Shown: positions 1 through 8,733, counted from the first letter of the stretch. The stretch: 39,080 nt of DNA from an uncultured beta proteobacterium (GCA_903886275.1 CAISLN010000016.1:1-39080); one strand, 5' to 3'. Notes: generated by a model not told the origin, from the letters alone. Translations and numbers: made by a program.

Positions 1-1
1 G

Positions 2-661
2 ACGCTGCTGCGCGACCAGATCCACTTCATGGGCAATTACTCGCTGGCCATCATTGCCGTGTCGGGTGTGTTCGTGGGCTTTGTGATGGGCCTGCAATAT
101 TTTTACGGTCTGCAGCGCTTTGGTGCGGCCGAATCGGTGGGCATGCTGATCAGCCTGAGCCTGGTGCGCGAATTTGGTCCGGTGATCACCGCCCTGCTGT
201 TTGCCGGGAGGGCCGGTACCTCGCTGACTGCGGAGATCGGCTTGATGAAGGCCGGTGAGCAACTCAGCGCCATGGAGATGATGGCCGTAGACCCGGTACA
301 GCGCATTTTGGCGCCGCGCTTTTGGGGGGCGGTGGTGGCCATGCCTTTGCTTGCCGCCGTGTTCAGCGCGGTCGGTGTGGTGGGTGGTTACGTCGTCTGC
401 GTGGTGATGCTGCGCATCGATGCCGGCTCTTTTTGGAGCCAGATGCAGGGCGGTGTCGATGTCTGGAAAGATGTGGGTAACGGTGCGCTCAAGAGCGTGG
501 TGTTCGGTTTTGCCGTTGCCTTTATTGCGCTGCTGCAGGGCTACGAGGCCCAGCCCACGCCCGAGGGTGTGGCGCACGCGACCACGCGCACGGTGGTAAT
601 GGCGTCTCTCGCCGTGCTGGGTCTGGACTTTGTCCTGACCGCACTCATGTTCAGTATTTAG
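2..661 (+). CDS. mlaE: MlaE, phospholipid ABC transporter permease (5' end outside window)
   Basis: This is the inner-membrane permease of the MlaFEDB complex, which moves phospholipids between the inner membrane and periplasmic MlaC. The reading frame is open from base 2, upstream of the first internal ATG at 29, so the gene starts outside the window. About 220 residues are visible. They are hydrophobic and carry the family hallmarks: the FVGFVMGLQ segment near the start, LVREFGPVITALLFAGRAGTSLTAEIG (shortened here to REFGPV and AGRAG), and several C-terminal membrane helices. mlaD follows after 12 bases with an AAGGA ribosome site. The ATPase mlaF is expected just upstream, but it cannot be seen. 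Confidence 0.96.
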   Translation, partial: TLLRDQIHFMGNYSLAIIAVSGVFVGFVMGLQYFYGLQRFGAAESVGMLISLSLVREFGPVITALLFAGRAGTSLTAEIGLMKAGEQLSAMEMMAVDPVQRILAPRFWGAVVAMPLLAAVFSAVGVVGGYVVCVVMLRIDAGSFWSQMQGGVDVWKDVGNGALKSVVFGFAVAFIALLQGYEAQPTPEGVAHATTRTVVMASLAVLGLDFVLTALMFSI

Positions 662-673
662 AAGGAAAAAAGC

Positions 674-1150
674 ATGCAACGCTCCAAGACGGATGTATGG
701 GTGGGTTTGTTTGTGCTGCTAGGTGGCGCGGCCCTGGTATTTCTGGCCCTGCAGGCGGCCAATCTGTTGACCATCAGTTTCGACAAGGGCTATTTGGTCA
801 CTGCCAAGTTCGACAACATAGGCGGCTTGAAGCCCAAGGCCTCGGTCAGGAGCAGTGGCGTGGTGGTCGGCCATGTCGATGCCATAGGTTTTGACGACAA
901 GAGTTTTCAGGCCAAGGTGACCTTGTCCATGAACAATCGCTACACCTTCCCCAAGGACAGCTCGCTCAAGATTTTGACCAGCGGCCTGCTCGGCGAGCAA
1001 TACATTGGCATTGAGGCCGGAGCCGATGCGGTCAATCTGGCGGCGGGCGATGCCATCAGCAGCACCCAGTCGGCCTTGGTGCTGGAAAACCTGATCAGTG
1101 CATTCCTCTACAACAAGGCAGCGGACGGCCCCAGCGCCGCCAAGCCATGA
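674..1150 (+). CDS. mlaD: MlaD, MCE-domain substrate-binding subunit
   Basis: This is the periplasmic MCE-domain component of the Mla complex, anchored in the inner membrane; in known systems it forms a hexameric ring that contacts MlaC. The protein has 158 residues. One N-terminal membrane segment (about residues 9-30) is followed by a single MCE domain containing the typical NIGGLKPKASVRSSGVVVG and LTSGLLGEQYIGIE stretches. A clear AAGGA ribosome site lies just upstream of the ATG. The stop overlaps the mlaA start by 4 bases (ATGA), which suggests translational coupling. Length and domain order are normal for the family. Confidence 0.97.
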   Translation: MQRSKTDVWVGLFVLLGGAALVFLALQAANLLTISFDKGYLVTAKFDNIGGLKPKASVRSSGVVVGHVDAIGFDDKSFQAKVTLSMNNRYTFPKDSSLKILTSGLLGEQYIGIEAGADAVNLAAGDAISSTQSALVLENLISAFLYNKAADGPSAAKP

Positions 1151-1869
1151 AGCCTGCGGTTTCGGGCCAAGCGCTTTGGCGCATGGGCGCCATGTTGATT
1201 CTGGCGGCATTGCAGGCCTGTGCCACGGTCCCGCATCCGGACGCGCGCGATCCGCTGGAGTCTTTTAACCGCAGCATGTTCGGCTTCAACGATGCGGTGG
1301 ACAAGGCCGTCCTCAAACCGGTGGCCACCGGCTACAAGGCGGTTACGCCGGACTGGGTGCGCAAGGGGGTGGGCAATTTTTTCAATAACTTGCAGGACAT
1401 GTGGTCGGCCGTCAACAACGGTCTGCAAGGTCGCGGCCTAGAGTTCAGCGACAGTGTGGGGCGCGTCATGGTCAACAGCAGTATCGGCCTATTGGGCGCT
1501 TTCGATGTGGCAAGTGACCTTAATATCGAGCGCCACACTTCCGGTTTTGGATTGACGCTGGGGCGCTGGGGTGTGTCGCCCGGGCCCTATGTGGTGCTGC
1601 CTATTCTGGGATCTTTCACCCTGCGCGAGGTTGCAGCCCTGCCAGTGGATATGAAAGGTCAACCGAAGTACAACATCGGCGACCAGGACACGCGCACCTG
1701 GCTACCCATTGTTGATGTGGTGGACCTGCGCGCCAAGTACCTCAATGTGGGCGACGTGCTGGACGGCGCTGCGCTGGACAACTATTCCTTCATGCGTGAT
1801 GCCTATCTCCAGCGTCAGCGCAACATTCTCTACGACGGCAATCCACCGGAAGAAGATGCCGCGCCTTGA
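1147..1869 (+). CDS. mlaA: MlaA (VacJ), outer-membrane lipoprotein
   Basis: This lipoprotein removes mislocalised phospholipids from the outer leaflet of the outer membrane and passes them to MlaC. The protein has 240 residues. It has a signal sequence ending in a lipobox (LQAC, lipidated Cys near residue 25). The VacJ core follows, with DPLESFNRSMFGFNDAVD, FFNNLQDMWSAVNN and the GPYVVLPILG segment. The start overlaps mlaD by 4 bases. In E. coli mlaA is unlinked to mlaFEDCB; here it sits between mlaD and mlaC, an arrangement common in betaproteobacteria. Confidence 0.96.
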   Translation: MKPAVSGQALWRMGAMLILAALQACATVPHPDARDPLESFNRSMFGFNDAVDKAVLKPVATGYKAVTPDWVRKGVGNFFNNLQDMWSAVNNGLQGRGLEFSDSVGRVMVNSSIGLLGAFDVASDLNIERHTSGFGLTLGRWGVSPGPYVVLPILGSFTLREVAALPVDMKGQPKYNIGDQDTRTWLPIVDVVDLRAKYLNVGDVLDGAALDNYSFMRDAYLQRQRNILYDGNPPEEDAAP

Positions 1870-1949
1870 TACAAGCTTTACCGCTGCGCAACGCGGGGCA
1901 ATTTCCTGCGGTCCATAATGCAAAGCTTGTTCTTGTCTACAAAGTGACC

Positions 1950-2588
1950 ATGAAAAGAGACTTTCTACGCAAACTGGTTCTTGGTGTTTCCCTGCTCGCG
2001 GGCCTGGGTCTGTCCCTGCATGCCCGCGCCGAGGATGAGGCGCCCGATGCACTGATTAAGCGTCTGTCGGCGGAGGTGCTGGATTCCATCAAGGCGGACA
2101 AGTCCATTCGCTCCGGCGACCTGACCAAGGTGGTGGCCTTGGTGGATGCCAAGATTTTGCCCAACCTGGACTTCCAGCGCATGACGGCCTCTGCCGTCGG
2201 TCCGGCTTGGCGCCAGGCTACTCCCGAGCAGCAAAAACGCCTGCAGGATGAGTTCAAGGTTTTGCTGGTGCGCACCTATGCCGGTGCGCTGGCACAGGTG
2301 ACCGACCAGGTTATTTTCATGAAGCCACTGCGTGCCAGCCCGGAGGACAAGGAAGTGCTGGTCCGCTCCGAGGTCAGGGGCAGCGGCGATCCGATTGTGC
2401 TCGACTACCGTCTGGTGAAGACACCAGGGCAGGGCGCAGGCTGGAAGATCTACAACATCAATGTGCTGGGCGCGTGGCTGGTGGAAAACTACAAGGGCCA
2501 GTTTTCTGCCGAGATCAATGCCAAGGGACTTGACGGCCTGATCACCACGCTGGTAGAACGCAATAAAGCCAACGCCAAAAAAACTTGA
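1950..2588 (+). CDS. mlaC: MlaC, periplasmic phospholipid-binding protein
   Basis: This soluble periplasmic carrier shuttles phospholipid between the MlaA complex and the inner-membrane MlaFEDB complex. I chose the ATG at 1950 (212 residues) because it starts directly with a signal peptide (MKRDFLRK, then a hydrophobic core, then ARAED). The longer frame opens with a TTG overlapping the end of mlaA and would bury the signal peptide. The mature part shows the typical Mla family stretches PNLDFQRMTASAVG, FKVLLVRTYAGAL and WKIYNINVLGAWLVENYK. An 80-base gap separates it from mlaA. mlaB follows 17 bases downstream. Confidence 0.96.
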   Translation: MKRDFLRKLVLGVSLLAGLGLSLHARAEDEAPDALIKRLSAEVLDSIKADKSIRSGDLTKVVALVDAKILPNLDFQRMTASAVGPAWRQATPEQQKRLQDEFKVLLVRTYAGALAQVTDQVIFMKPLRASPEDKEVLVRSEVRGSGDPIVLDYRLVKTPGQGAGWKIYNINVLGAWLVENYKGQFSAEINAKGLDGLITTLVERNKANAKKT

Positions 2589-2605
2589 TATCCAGAAGAC
2601 CTGCC

Positions 2606-2875
2606 ATGTTGACACTGCCTGCCATACTCACCCAGCTCCAGGCCAAGGACTGCCTGGAGCAACTCACGCTGGATGTGCAGCGTGAAGCCGAGAAGCAGGT
2701 GGTGATTGACGCCGCACCGCTCAATAGCTTTGACTCCTCGGCGTTGGCCGTGCTGCTGGCGGTGCGCAGAGAATGCGCCCGCGCCGGCAAACTCTTTGCC
2801 GTGCGCGGTCTGCCCGACCGGCTGCGTGACTTGGCGGCACTGTACGGAATTGAAGGCCTGCTGACTGCGGCTTAG
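2606..2875 (+). CDS. mlaB: MlaB, STAS-domain subunit of the Mla transporter
   Basis: This is a small cytoplasmic STAS-domain protein that in known Mla systems binds and stabilises the ATPase MlaF. From the ATG at 2606 it has 89 residues, the usual size for this subunit. An alternative TTG at 2585 would overlap mlaC. The STAS signature is visible as LNSFDSSALAVLLAVRR around residues 39-55, with the DSS motif corresponding to the conserved serine loop. It is the last mla gene. A 73-base gap with a possible promoter separates it from the next transporter. Confidence 0.9.
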   Translation: MLTLPAILTQLQAKDCLEQLTLDVQREAEKQVVIDAAPLNSFDSSALAVLLAVRRECARAGKLFAVRGLPDRLRDLAALYGIEGLLTAA

Positions 2876-2906
2876 CCGGCGCCCCGGCGCGCAGCCAAAC
2901 CCCTCA

Positions 2907-2937
2907 TTGCATTTGCGCATTCGCGCACAGGTAAAAT
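2907..2937 (+). promoter_or_regulatory. possible promoter upstream of the yadG-like gene
   Basis: A TTGCAT box at 2907-2912 and a TAAAAT box at 2932-2937 are separated by 19 bases, slightly longer than ideal. The start codon at 2949 lies only 11 bases past the second box, so the mRNA leader would be very short. This is a sequence match only. Confidence 0.25.
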
Positions 2938-2948
2938 AGCGCGCTTCC

Positions 2949-3908
2949 ATGACCGCAATCTCCTTCCAATCCATCTCCAAAGCCTACCCGTCGCCCAAGT
3001 CTTCCAAAGGCAATGCTGCCGGTAGTTCATTTCTGGCACTTGACGCGGTCAGCCTCGACATCCAAGAGGGCGAATTTTTCGGTCTCCTAGGCCCCAACGG
3101 GGCTGGCAAAACCACCATGATCAGCATTCTGGCCGGGCTCACCCGTGCCACCAGTGGCAAGGTCAGCGTGTTGGGCCACGATGTACAGGCCGACTTTGCC
3201 GCAGCGCGCCGCGCTTTGGGCGTGGTGCCGCAGGAACTGGTGTTTGACCCCTTTTTTAATGTGCGCGAACTGTTGAAAATCCAGTCCGGCTATTTCGGCA
3301 TCAAGAACAACGGCGCCTGGATCGACGAGTTGCTGGAAAGCCTGGGCCTCTCAGACAAGGCCAACGCCAATATGCGCCAACTCTCAGGCGGCATGAAGCG
3401 CCGCGTGCTGGTCGCGCAGGCTCTGGTGCACAAGCCGCCTGTCATCGTGCTCGACGAGCCCACCGCCGGTGTGGACGTGGAACTGCGCCAGACCCTGTGG
3501 CAGTTCATCGCCAAACTCAACCGCGAAGGCCACACCGTCTTGCTCACTACCCATTACCTGGAAGAGGCCGAGGCCCTGTGCGGGCGCATTGCCATGCTCA
3601 AGACCGGGCGCATTGTGGCGCTGGACAAAACCAGCGACCTGCTCAAGGCGGCGTCCAGCAATGTGCTGCGCTTCAAGCTCGATGCTGAGTTGCCAAAGGC
3701 ATTGGCCGACAAGGCGCGCATCACCGGGCGCATCGTGCAGTTTCCTGCCAATGACGCGTTGGAGATCGAGCGCTACCTGGCCGCCGTGCGCGAGGCCGGC
3801 CTGGTGGCCCACGATATCGAAATCCGCAAGGCCGATCTGGAAGACGTGTTCCTGGACGTGATGGCGCAGAACAAGGGTTCTGTGCATGGTGTGGGTGCTG
3901 CAGCATGA
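2949..3908 (+). CDS. ABC transporter ATP-binding protein, YadG-like
   Basis: This is the ATPase subunit of an ABC-2 type exporter. The protein has 319 residues. The motifs appear in order: Walker A GPNGAGKT at about 48-55, the Q-loop near PQELVF at 94, signature LSGGMKRR at 145-152, Walker B VIVLDEPT at 165-172 and an H-loop His near 202 (TTHYLEEAE). A C-terminal extension of about 90 residues follows. The stop overlaps the start of the permease gene by 4 bases, so the two form one transporter. The closest named relative is E. coli YadG; the substrate is unknown. The position between mlaB and murA suggests an envelope role, which is inference. Confidence 0.93.
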   Translation: MTAISFQSISKAYPSPKSSKGNAAGSSFLALDAVSLDIQEGEFFGLLGPNGAGKTTMISILAGLTRATSGKVSVLGHDVQADFAAARRALGVVPQELVFDPFFNVRELLKIQSGYFGIKNNGAWIDELLESLGLSDKANANMRQLSGGMKRRVLVAQALVHKPPVIVLDEPTAGVDVELRQTLWQFIAKLNREGHTVLLTTHYLEEAEALCGRIAMLKTGRIVALDKTSDLLKAASSNVLRFKLDAELPKALADKARITGRIVQFPANDALEIERYLAAVREAGLVAHDIEIRKADLEDVFLDVMAQNKGSVHGVGAAA

Positions 3909-4660
3909 ACGGCTGGCAAACACTCCTGTACAAAGAATCGCTGCGCTTTTGGAAGGTCGCGTTCCAGACCATCGCCGGTCCGGTGCTCACCGCCATGCTC
4001 TATTTGCTGATCTTTGGCCACGCGCTGGAGAACCACGTCAAGGTCTACGATCGCATCGGCTACACCGCCTTTTTGGTGCCCGGTCTGGCCATGATGAGCC
4101 TGCTGCAAAACGCCTTTGCCAACAGCTCTTCCTCGCTGATCATGAGCAAGGTCATGGGCAACCTGGTGTTTTTGTTGCTCACGCCTTTGTCCTATGTGCA
4201 CTGGTTTGTGGCCTATGTGGGCGCTGCGGTTTTGCGCGGCCTCATCGTCGGCCTGGGCGTGTTTGCCGTGTCAGCCTTTTTCACCACCGTGAGCTTCGAG
4301 GCCCCGCTGTGGATCCTGCTGTTTGCCTTTATGGGTGCGGCGCTGATGGGCACGCTGGGCCTGATTGCCGGTCTGTGGGCCGAAAAGTTTGACCAGCTCG
4401 CCGCCTTCCAGAACTTCGTGGTCATGCCCATGACCTTTTTGAGCGGCGTGTTTTATTCCATCAACACGCTGCCTGCCTTCTGGCAGGCGGTAAGCCATTT
4501 CAATCCGTTTTTCTACATGATTGACGGCTTTCGTTTCGGCTTCTTCGGTGTCAGCGATGTGTCGCCCTGGCTGAGCTTTGCGGTGGTGGGCTCCACCCTG
4601 CTGCTGGTCAGTCTGATTGCGCTGCAACTGCTGCGCAGCGGCTACAAGATCCGCAGCTAG
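3905..4660 (+). CDS. ABC-2 type transporter permease, YadH-like
   Basis: This is the membrane subunit paired with the upstream ATPase. The protein has 251 residues with about six hydrophobic segments. The typical ABC-2 permease features are present: an N-terminal amphipathic stretch (YKESLRFWKVAFQTIAGPV), FLVPGLAMMSLLQNAFANSS, the MPMTFLSGVFYSI motif and a C-terminal helix ending in GYKIRS. It overlaps the ATPase gene by 4 bases, indicating coupled translation. The E. coli counterpart YadH has no established substrate, and none can be assigned here. Confidence 0.92.
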   Translation: MNGWQTLLYKESLRFWKVAFQTIAGPVLTAMLYLLIFGHALENHVKVYDRIGYTAFLVPGLAMMSLLQNAFANSSSSLIMSKVMGNLVFLLLTPLSYVHWFVAYVGAAVLRGLIVGLGVFAVSAFFTTVSFEAPLWILLFAFMGAALMGTLGLIAGLWAEKFDQLAAFQNFVVMPMTFLSGVFYSINTLPAFWQAVSHFNPFFYMIDGFRFGFFGVSDVSPWLSFAVVGSTLLLVSLIALQLLRSGYKIRS

Positions 4661-4707
4661 AGCCGCCCCCTTTTTACGCCAACCTCCCGGGCTTGCCCGT
4701 ACCCGCC

Positions 4708-4947
4708 ATGACCGCTGAAGAACTCAAAACCCTGATCACCGCTGGACTGCCATGCGAACAATGTTCGATGCAGGGGGATGGCCGCCACTGGTACGCCACC
4801 ATCGTGTCCGCAGCCTTTGAAGGCAAGCGCGCCATCCAGCGCCACCAGCAGGTCTATGCCACGCTGGGCAACCGCATGAAGACCGACGAGGTCCATGCAC
4901 TTTCCATGAAAACCTTTACACCGGCCGAGTGGGCCGCCCAAGCCTGA
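4708..4947 (+). CDS. ibaG: BolA/IbaG family protein
   Basis: This is a small BolA-like protein of 79 residues. BolA proteins act with monothiol glutaredoxins in iron-sulfur cluster handling, and IbaG in E. coli lies directly upstream of murA, as here. The fold signatures are visible: [18 protein letters not shown], the invariant His in [10 protein letters not shown], and the C-terminal [17 protein letters not shown] prefer the ATG at 4708 over a TTG at 4693. The stop shares a base with the murA ATG (TGATG), indicating coupled translation. Confidence 0.9.
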   Translation: MTAEELKTLITAGLPCEQCSMQGDGRHWYATIVSAAFEGKRAIQRHQQVYATLGNRMKTDEVHALSMKTFTPAEWAAQA

Positions 4948-6212
4948 TGGACAAATTACTGATTCGCGGCGGCCGCCAACTGAGCGGCGAAGTGCTGATT
5001 TCCGGCGCCAAAAACGCCGCCCTGCCCGAACTCTGCGCTGCGCTGCTGACCGCCGATACGCTCACCTTGCGCAATGTGCCGCGTCTGCAGGACGTGTCCA
5101 CCATGCTCAAGCTGATCCGCAATATGGGTGTGGCTGCCGAGGTGCAGGACTATGGCTCGGTGGTGCTCAATGCCGGTGCCCTGAACAACCCGGAGGCTCC
5201 TTACGAGCTGGTGAAAACCATGCGCGCCTCGGTGCTGGCACTGGGCCCCTTGTTGGCGCGCTTTGGACACGCCAAGGTGTCGCTGCCCGGAGGTTGCGCC
5301 ATTGGTTCGCGCCCGGTAGACCAGCACCTCAAAGGACTGGCTGCCATGGGCGCAGAGATTGACGTGGAGCACGGCTATATGGTGGCCCGGCTTGCCAATG
5401 GCCGCACCCGCCTCAAGGGCGCGCGCATTGCCACCGACATGGTGACCGTCACGGGTACCGAAAACTTTTTGATGGCCGCGGCCCTGGCCGAGGGTGAGAC
5501 CCTGCTGGAAAACGCCGCGCAAGAGCCGGAGATTCCCGACTTGGCCGAGTTGCTGATCAAGATGGGCGCCCGGATCGAAGGCCACGGCACCAGCCGCATC
5601 CGCATCCAGGGCGTCGAGTCCCTGCATGGCTGCACGCACCAGGTAGTGGCCGACCGCATTGAGACAGGCACCTTTTTGTGTGCCGTTGCCGCCACCGGTG
5701 GCGATGTGTTTTTGAGGCATGGCCGCGCCGAGCATCTCGACGCGGTCATCGACAAACTGCGCGACGCCGGTGCCACCATCACCGCACTTGAAGATGGCAT
5801 CCGCGTGCAGTCACAAGGCCGCCTCAAGGCGCAGAGCTTTCGCACCACCGAGTACCCCGGCTTCCCCACCGACATGCAGGCCCAGTTCATGGCGCTCAAT
5901 GCCATATCCAATGGCCCCTCCAAGGTGACCGAGACGATTTTTGAGAACCGCTTTATGCACGTCAACGAGATGGTGCGCCTGGGTGCGCACATCCAGATCG
6001 ACGGCAAGGTGGCGGTGATTGAAGGCGTTGAAAAACTCTCTGGTGCCACCGTCATGGCGACCGATTTGCGCGCCTCTGCCAGTTTGGTGATTGCCGGTTT
6101 GGTGGCCGAGGGCGAAACCCTGATCGACCGCATCTACCACCTCGACCGTGGCTATGACCAGATGGAAGCCAAGCTGCGCGCCATCGGTGCAGATATCGAA
6201 AGAGTGAAATGA
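4947..6212 (+). CDS. murA: MurA, UDP-N-acetylglucosamine 1-carboxyvinyltransferase
   Basis: MurA catalyses the first committed step of peptidoglycan synthesis: transfer of enolpyruvate from PEP to UDP-GlcNAc in the cytoplasm. The protein has 421 residues, the normal length. Lys22-Asn23 (SGAKNAALP) and the catalytic Cys at about 117 ([15 protein letters not shown]) are present; this Cys is the one modified by fosfomycin in sensitive enzymes. The C-terminal region has [15 protein letters not shown]. The start is the ATG overlapping the ibaG stop, and the end overlaps the hisG start (ATGA). It therefore links the envelope genes to the histidine cluster. Confidence 0.98.
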   Translation: MDKLLIRGGRQLSGEVLISGAKNAALPELCAALLTADTLTLRNVPRLQDVSTMLKLIRNMGVAAEVQDYGSVVLNAGALNNPEAPYELVKTMRASVLALGPLLARFGHAKVSLPGGCAIGSRPVDQHLKGLAAMGAEIDVEHGYMVARLANGRTRLKGARIATDMVTVTGTENFLMAAALAEGETLLENAAQEPEIPDLAELLIKMGARIEGHGTSRIRIQGVESLHGCTHQVVADRIETGTFLCAVAATGGDVFLRHGRAEHLDAVIDKLRDAGATITALEDGIRVQSQGRLKAQSFRTTEYPGFPTDMQAQFMALNAISNGPSKVTETIFENRFMHVNEMVRLGAHIQIDGKVAVIEGVEKLSGATVMATDLRASASLVIAGLVAEGETLIDRIYHLDRGYDQMEAKLRAIGADIERVK

Positions 6213-6847
6213 TCACCCTCGCTCTCTCCAAAGGCCGCATCTTTGAAGAAACCGTGCCCCTGCTCAAGGCGGCGGGCATCGAGGTGCTGGACGACCCGGA
6301 AAAATCGCGCAAGCTGATTCTCGACACCAACCAACCCGGCGTTCGCGTGCTGGTGGTGCGCGCCACCGATGTGCCCACCTATGTGCAGTATGGCGGCGCC
6401 GACATGGGCATTACCGGACGGGACACCCTGCTGGAGCATGGCAGTCAGGGCCTGTACCAGCCGCTGGATTTGCAAATTGCCAAGTGCCGCATCAGCGTGG
6501 CGGTGCGCGCCGACTTTGATTACGCATCGGCCGTCAAGCAGGGTTCGCGCCTGAAAGTCGCCACCAAATACGTGGCGATTGCGCGCGAATTCTTTGCCTC
6601 CAAGGGCGTGCATGTGGACCTGATCAAGCTTTACGGCAGCATGGAGCTCGCACCCCTGGTGGGTCTGGCCGATGCCATCGTCGATCTGGTGTCCACTGGC
6701 AACACCCTCAAGGCCAACCACCTGGTGGAGGTCGAGCGCATCATGGACATCAGCTCGCGCCTGGTGGTGAACCAGGCCGCGCTCAAGCTCAAGCAGGAAC
6801 CGATTCGCGCCATCATCAAGGCCTTTGCCGGCGCTGTCGGCAAATAA
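6209..6847 (+). CDS. hisG: HisG, ATP phosphoribosyltransferase (short form)
   Basis: HisG catalyses the first step of histidine synthesis, condensing ATP and PRPP to phosphoribosyl-ATP. The protein has 212 residues. This is the short form, which lacks the C-terminal regulatory ACT-like domain and in known cases needs HisZ as regulatory partner. Motifs seen are [15 protein letters not shown] at the start, [15 protein letters not shown], and the PRPP-binding region [17 protein letters not shown]. The start overlaps murA by 4 bases. No hisZ is present in the window, so it must lie elsewhere if the enzyme is functional. Confidence 0.97.
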   Translation: MITLALSKGRIFEETVPLLKAAGIEVLDDPEKSRKLILDTNQPGVRVLVVRATDVPTYVQYGGADMGITGRDTLLEHGSQGLYQPLDLQIAKCRISVAVRADFDYASAVKQGSRLKVATKYVAIAREFFASKGVHVDLIKLYGSMELAPLVGLADAIVDLVSTGNTLKANHLVEVERIMDISSRLVVNQAALKLKQEPIRAIIKAFAGAVGK

Positions 6848-6877
6848 TTTCCCGTTATCGAAGACCATCCCCACGCC

Positions 6878-8242
6878 ATGACCTTGCAAGCAAAACCCAT
6901 CCGACTGTCCACCGCTGATCTGGATTTTGAGGCGCGCCTCTCAGCCCTGCGGCATTGGTCGGCCGATACCGATGCTGCCATTGAGCAGCGCGTGGCCGAC
7001 ATCCTGGGTGATGTGCAACAGCGCGGCGATGCCGCCGTACTGGAATACACGGCGCGCTTTGACGGTTTGCATGCCGCCAGCGTGGCCGACCTGGAACTTT
7101 CACAGGCCGATTTCAAGGCCGCCTTCGACCGCATTCCCGAGGCCCAGCGCCGCGCGCTGCAAGACGCCGAGCGCCGCGTGCGCAGTTACCACGAGGCACA
7201 GAAAAAAGCCTGCGGCGAGAGCTGGAGCTACCGCGATGAAAACGGTAGCCTGTTGGGCCAGAAGGTGACGCCGCTGGACCGCGTGGGCATCTATGTGCCG
7301 GGCGGCAAGGCCTCTTACCCGTCCAGCCTGATCATGAATGCGGTGCCGGCCCATGTGGCGGGTGTGGCGGAAATCATCATGGTGGTGCCCACCCCTGTGC
7401 GCGGCAGTGTCGCTACCGGTGGCACGGGTAACGCAGGTGCGTCCAAGGGTGAGTGCAACGAGCTGGTGCTGGCTGCCGCCTATGTGGCTGGCGTGACACG
7501 CGCCTTCACCATTGGCGGAGCGCAGGCGGTTGCGGCCCTGGCCTATGGCACGGCCACCATTCCCGCCGTGGACAAGATCACCGGCCCCGGCAACGCCTAT
7601 GTGGCCGCCGCCAAGCGCCGCGTGTTTGGCACCGTGGGCATTGACATGATTGCCGGGCCCAGCGAAATTTTGGTGCTGGCCGATGGAACGACTCCGCCTG
7701 ATTGGGTGGCGATGGATCTGTTCAGCCAGGCCGAGCACGACGAGCTGGCGCAAAGCATATTGCTGTGCCCGGATGCTGCGTACCTGGACGCCGTGCAGCG
7801 CGCCATCGACCGCTTGCTGCCCGAGATGCCGCGCGCCGCCATCATCGCCAAGAGCCTGAACGACCGGGGTGCCTTGATACTCACCAGCAGCATGGAAGAG
7901 GCCTGTGCCATTAGCAACCGCATTGCGCCCGAGCACCTGGAAGTCTCCAGCAGCGAGCCGCACCGTTGGGAGCCTTTGCTCAAGCACGCCGGCGCTATCT
8001 TTTTGGGCGCCCACACCAGCGAGTCGCTGGGCGACTACTGCGCCGGACCCAACCACGTGCTGCCCACCAGCGGCACGGCGCGCTTCTCCAGCCCGCTGGG
8101 CGTGTATGACTTCCAAAAACGCAGCAGCCTGATCGAGGTGAGCGAGGCCGGTGCCCAGGTGCTGGGGCCCATCGCCGCCGAACTGGCCTATGGCGAGGGC
8201 CTGCAGGCCCATGCCCGCGCTGCGCAAATGCGGCTCAAGTAG
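6878..8242 (+). CDS. hisD: HisD, histidinol dehydrogenase
   Basis: HisD performs the last two steps of histidine synthesis, the NAD-dependent oxidation of L-histidinol to histidine with zinc. The protein has 454 residues, somewhat long for the family (about 430-440). Key stretches are present: [27 protein letters not shown], the zinc/active region [13 protein letters not shown], the catalytic IAPEHLEV pair, and [18 protein letters not shown]. The extra length includes a Gly/Ala/Thr-rich stretch (about residues 175-190) after MVVPTP. The downstream neighbour is not hisC, unlike the usual order. Confidence 0.97.
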   Translation: MTLQAKPIRLSTADLDFEARLSALRHWSADTDAAIEQRVADILGDVQQRGDAAVLEYTARFDGLHAASVADLELSQADFKAAFDRIPEAQRRALQDAERRVRSYHEAQKKACGESWSYRDENGSLLGQKVTPLDRVGIYVPGGKASYPSSLIMNAVPAHVAGVAEIIMVVPTPVRGSVATGGTGNAGASKGECNELVLAAAYVAGVTRAFTIGGAQAVAALAYGTATIPAVDKITGPGNAYVAAAKRRVFGTVGIDMIAGPSEILVLADGTTPPDWVAMDLFSQAEHDELAQSILLCPDAAYLDAVQRAIDRLLPEMPRAAIIAKSLNDRGALILTSSMEEACAISNRIAPEHLEVSSSEPHRWEPLLKHAGAIFLGAHTSESLGDYCAGPNHVLPTSGTARFSSPLGVYDFQKRSSLIEVSEAGAQVLGPIAAELAYGEGLQAHARAAQMRLK

Positions 8243-8300
8243 CAAGTCACCCGCCACCGTTTTCCCCAGCTGAAGTCCATTGCGCCTGCACCCTATCGCC

Positions 8301-8678
8301 ATGCCCACCCTGTTCTTGTATGCACCGCGTTCGTGGTGTTTCGCTCTGGGTTTTTGCGTGTTGGCTTTGTGCGTCCACAGCGCCACGGCCATGTCCATCC
8401 GCGAGCTGCGCGCCCTGGAAAAGTCGGATGCGAAGCAGGGCGGCCACTACAAGCGCTACTACCTGGTGGGTGCCATGGAGGCCACGCTGGCAGCACACGA
8501 CACCGGCGTGCGCTCCGGTGCTGCGCCTTCCATCTGCCTGAATGGGCGCCGCTTGGCGCCGGTCATGGCCGAGGGCCTGTACCAGACTGAACTCCAGCGC
8601 AATAGCGCGCTGTATGAGGCCGACATGCCGGTGAGCCTGGTCATGGGTAATGCCTTGACTACGGTCTATCCCTGTTGA
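8301..8678 (+). CDS. small secreted protein, Rap1a/Tai-like, in place of hisC
   Basis: This is a 125-residue protein with a signal peptide (hydrophobic residues 13-29, probable cleavage after ATA at 30). The mature part has just two cysteines, C79 in SICLN and the final residue C125 in VYPC. The pattern YYLVGAMEA, then SICL, then VSLVMGNALTTVYPC resembles the Rap1a/Tai domain known from type VI secretion immunity proteins. This was judged by eye and is not a search result. It lies between hisD and hisB, 58 bases after hisD. No toxin gene is adjacent, so an immunity role is not supported; many such domains are simply uncharacterised periplasmic proteins. The ATG at 8301 is chosen over a TTG at 8280. 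Confidence 0.7.
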   Translation: MPTLFLYAPRSWCFALGFCVLALCVHSATAMSIRELRALEKSDAKQGGHYKRYYLVGAMEATLAAHDTGVRSGAAPSICLNGRRLAPVMAEGLYQTELQRNSALYEADMPVSLVMGNALTTVYPC

Positions 8679-8706
8679 CGCCTGCATCAAAGAACGTTTC
8701 TAGAAT
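8675..8706 (+). promoter_or_regulatory. possible promoter before hisB
   Basis: TTGACG at 8675-8680 and TAGAAT at 8701-8706 are 20 bases apart, longer than the ideal 17. The boxes overlap the end of the small secreted gene and lie 27 bases before the hisB start. If real, the promoter would allow hisB and later genes to be transcribed independently of murA-hisD. Confidence 0.25.
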
Positions 8707-8733
8707 ACAGCCTCAGTATCCCCAGGAAAAAAC

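Noticed and set aside
7100..8398. Long minus-strand frame of 432 codons opposite hisD
   Set aside because: It is a shadow of hisD, produced by high-GC codon bias, and rich in His/Gln/Gly as such shadows are.
8301..8678. Type VI secretion toxin-immunity pair at the Rap1a-like gene
   Set aside because: No toxin, effector or secretion gene lies next to it; only the domain resemblance supports the idea.
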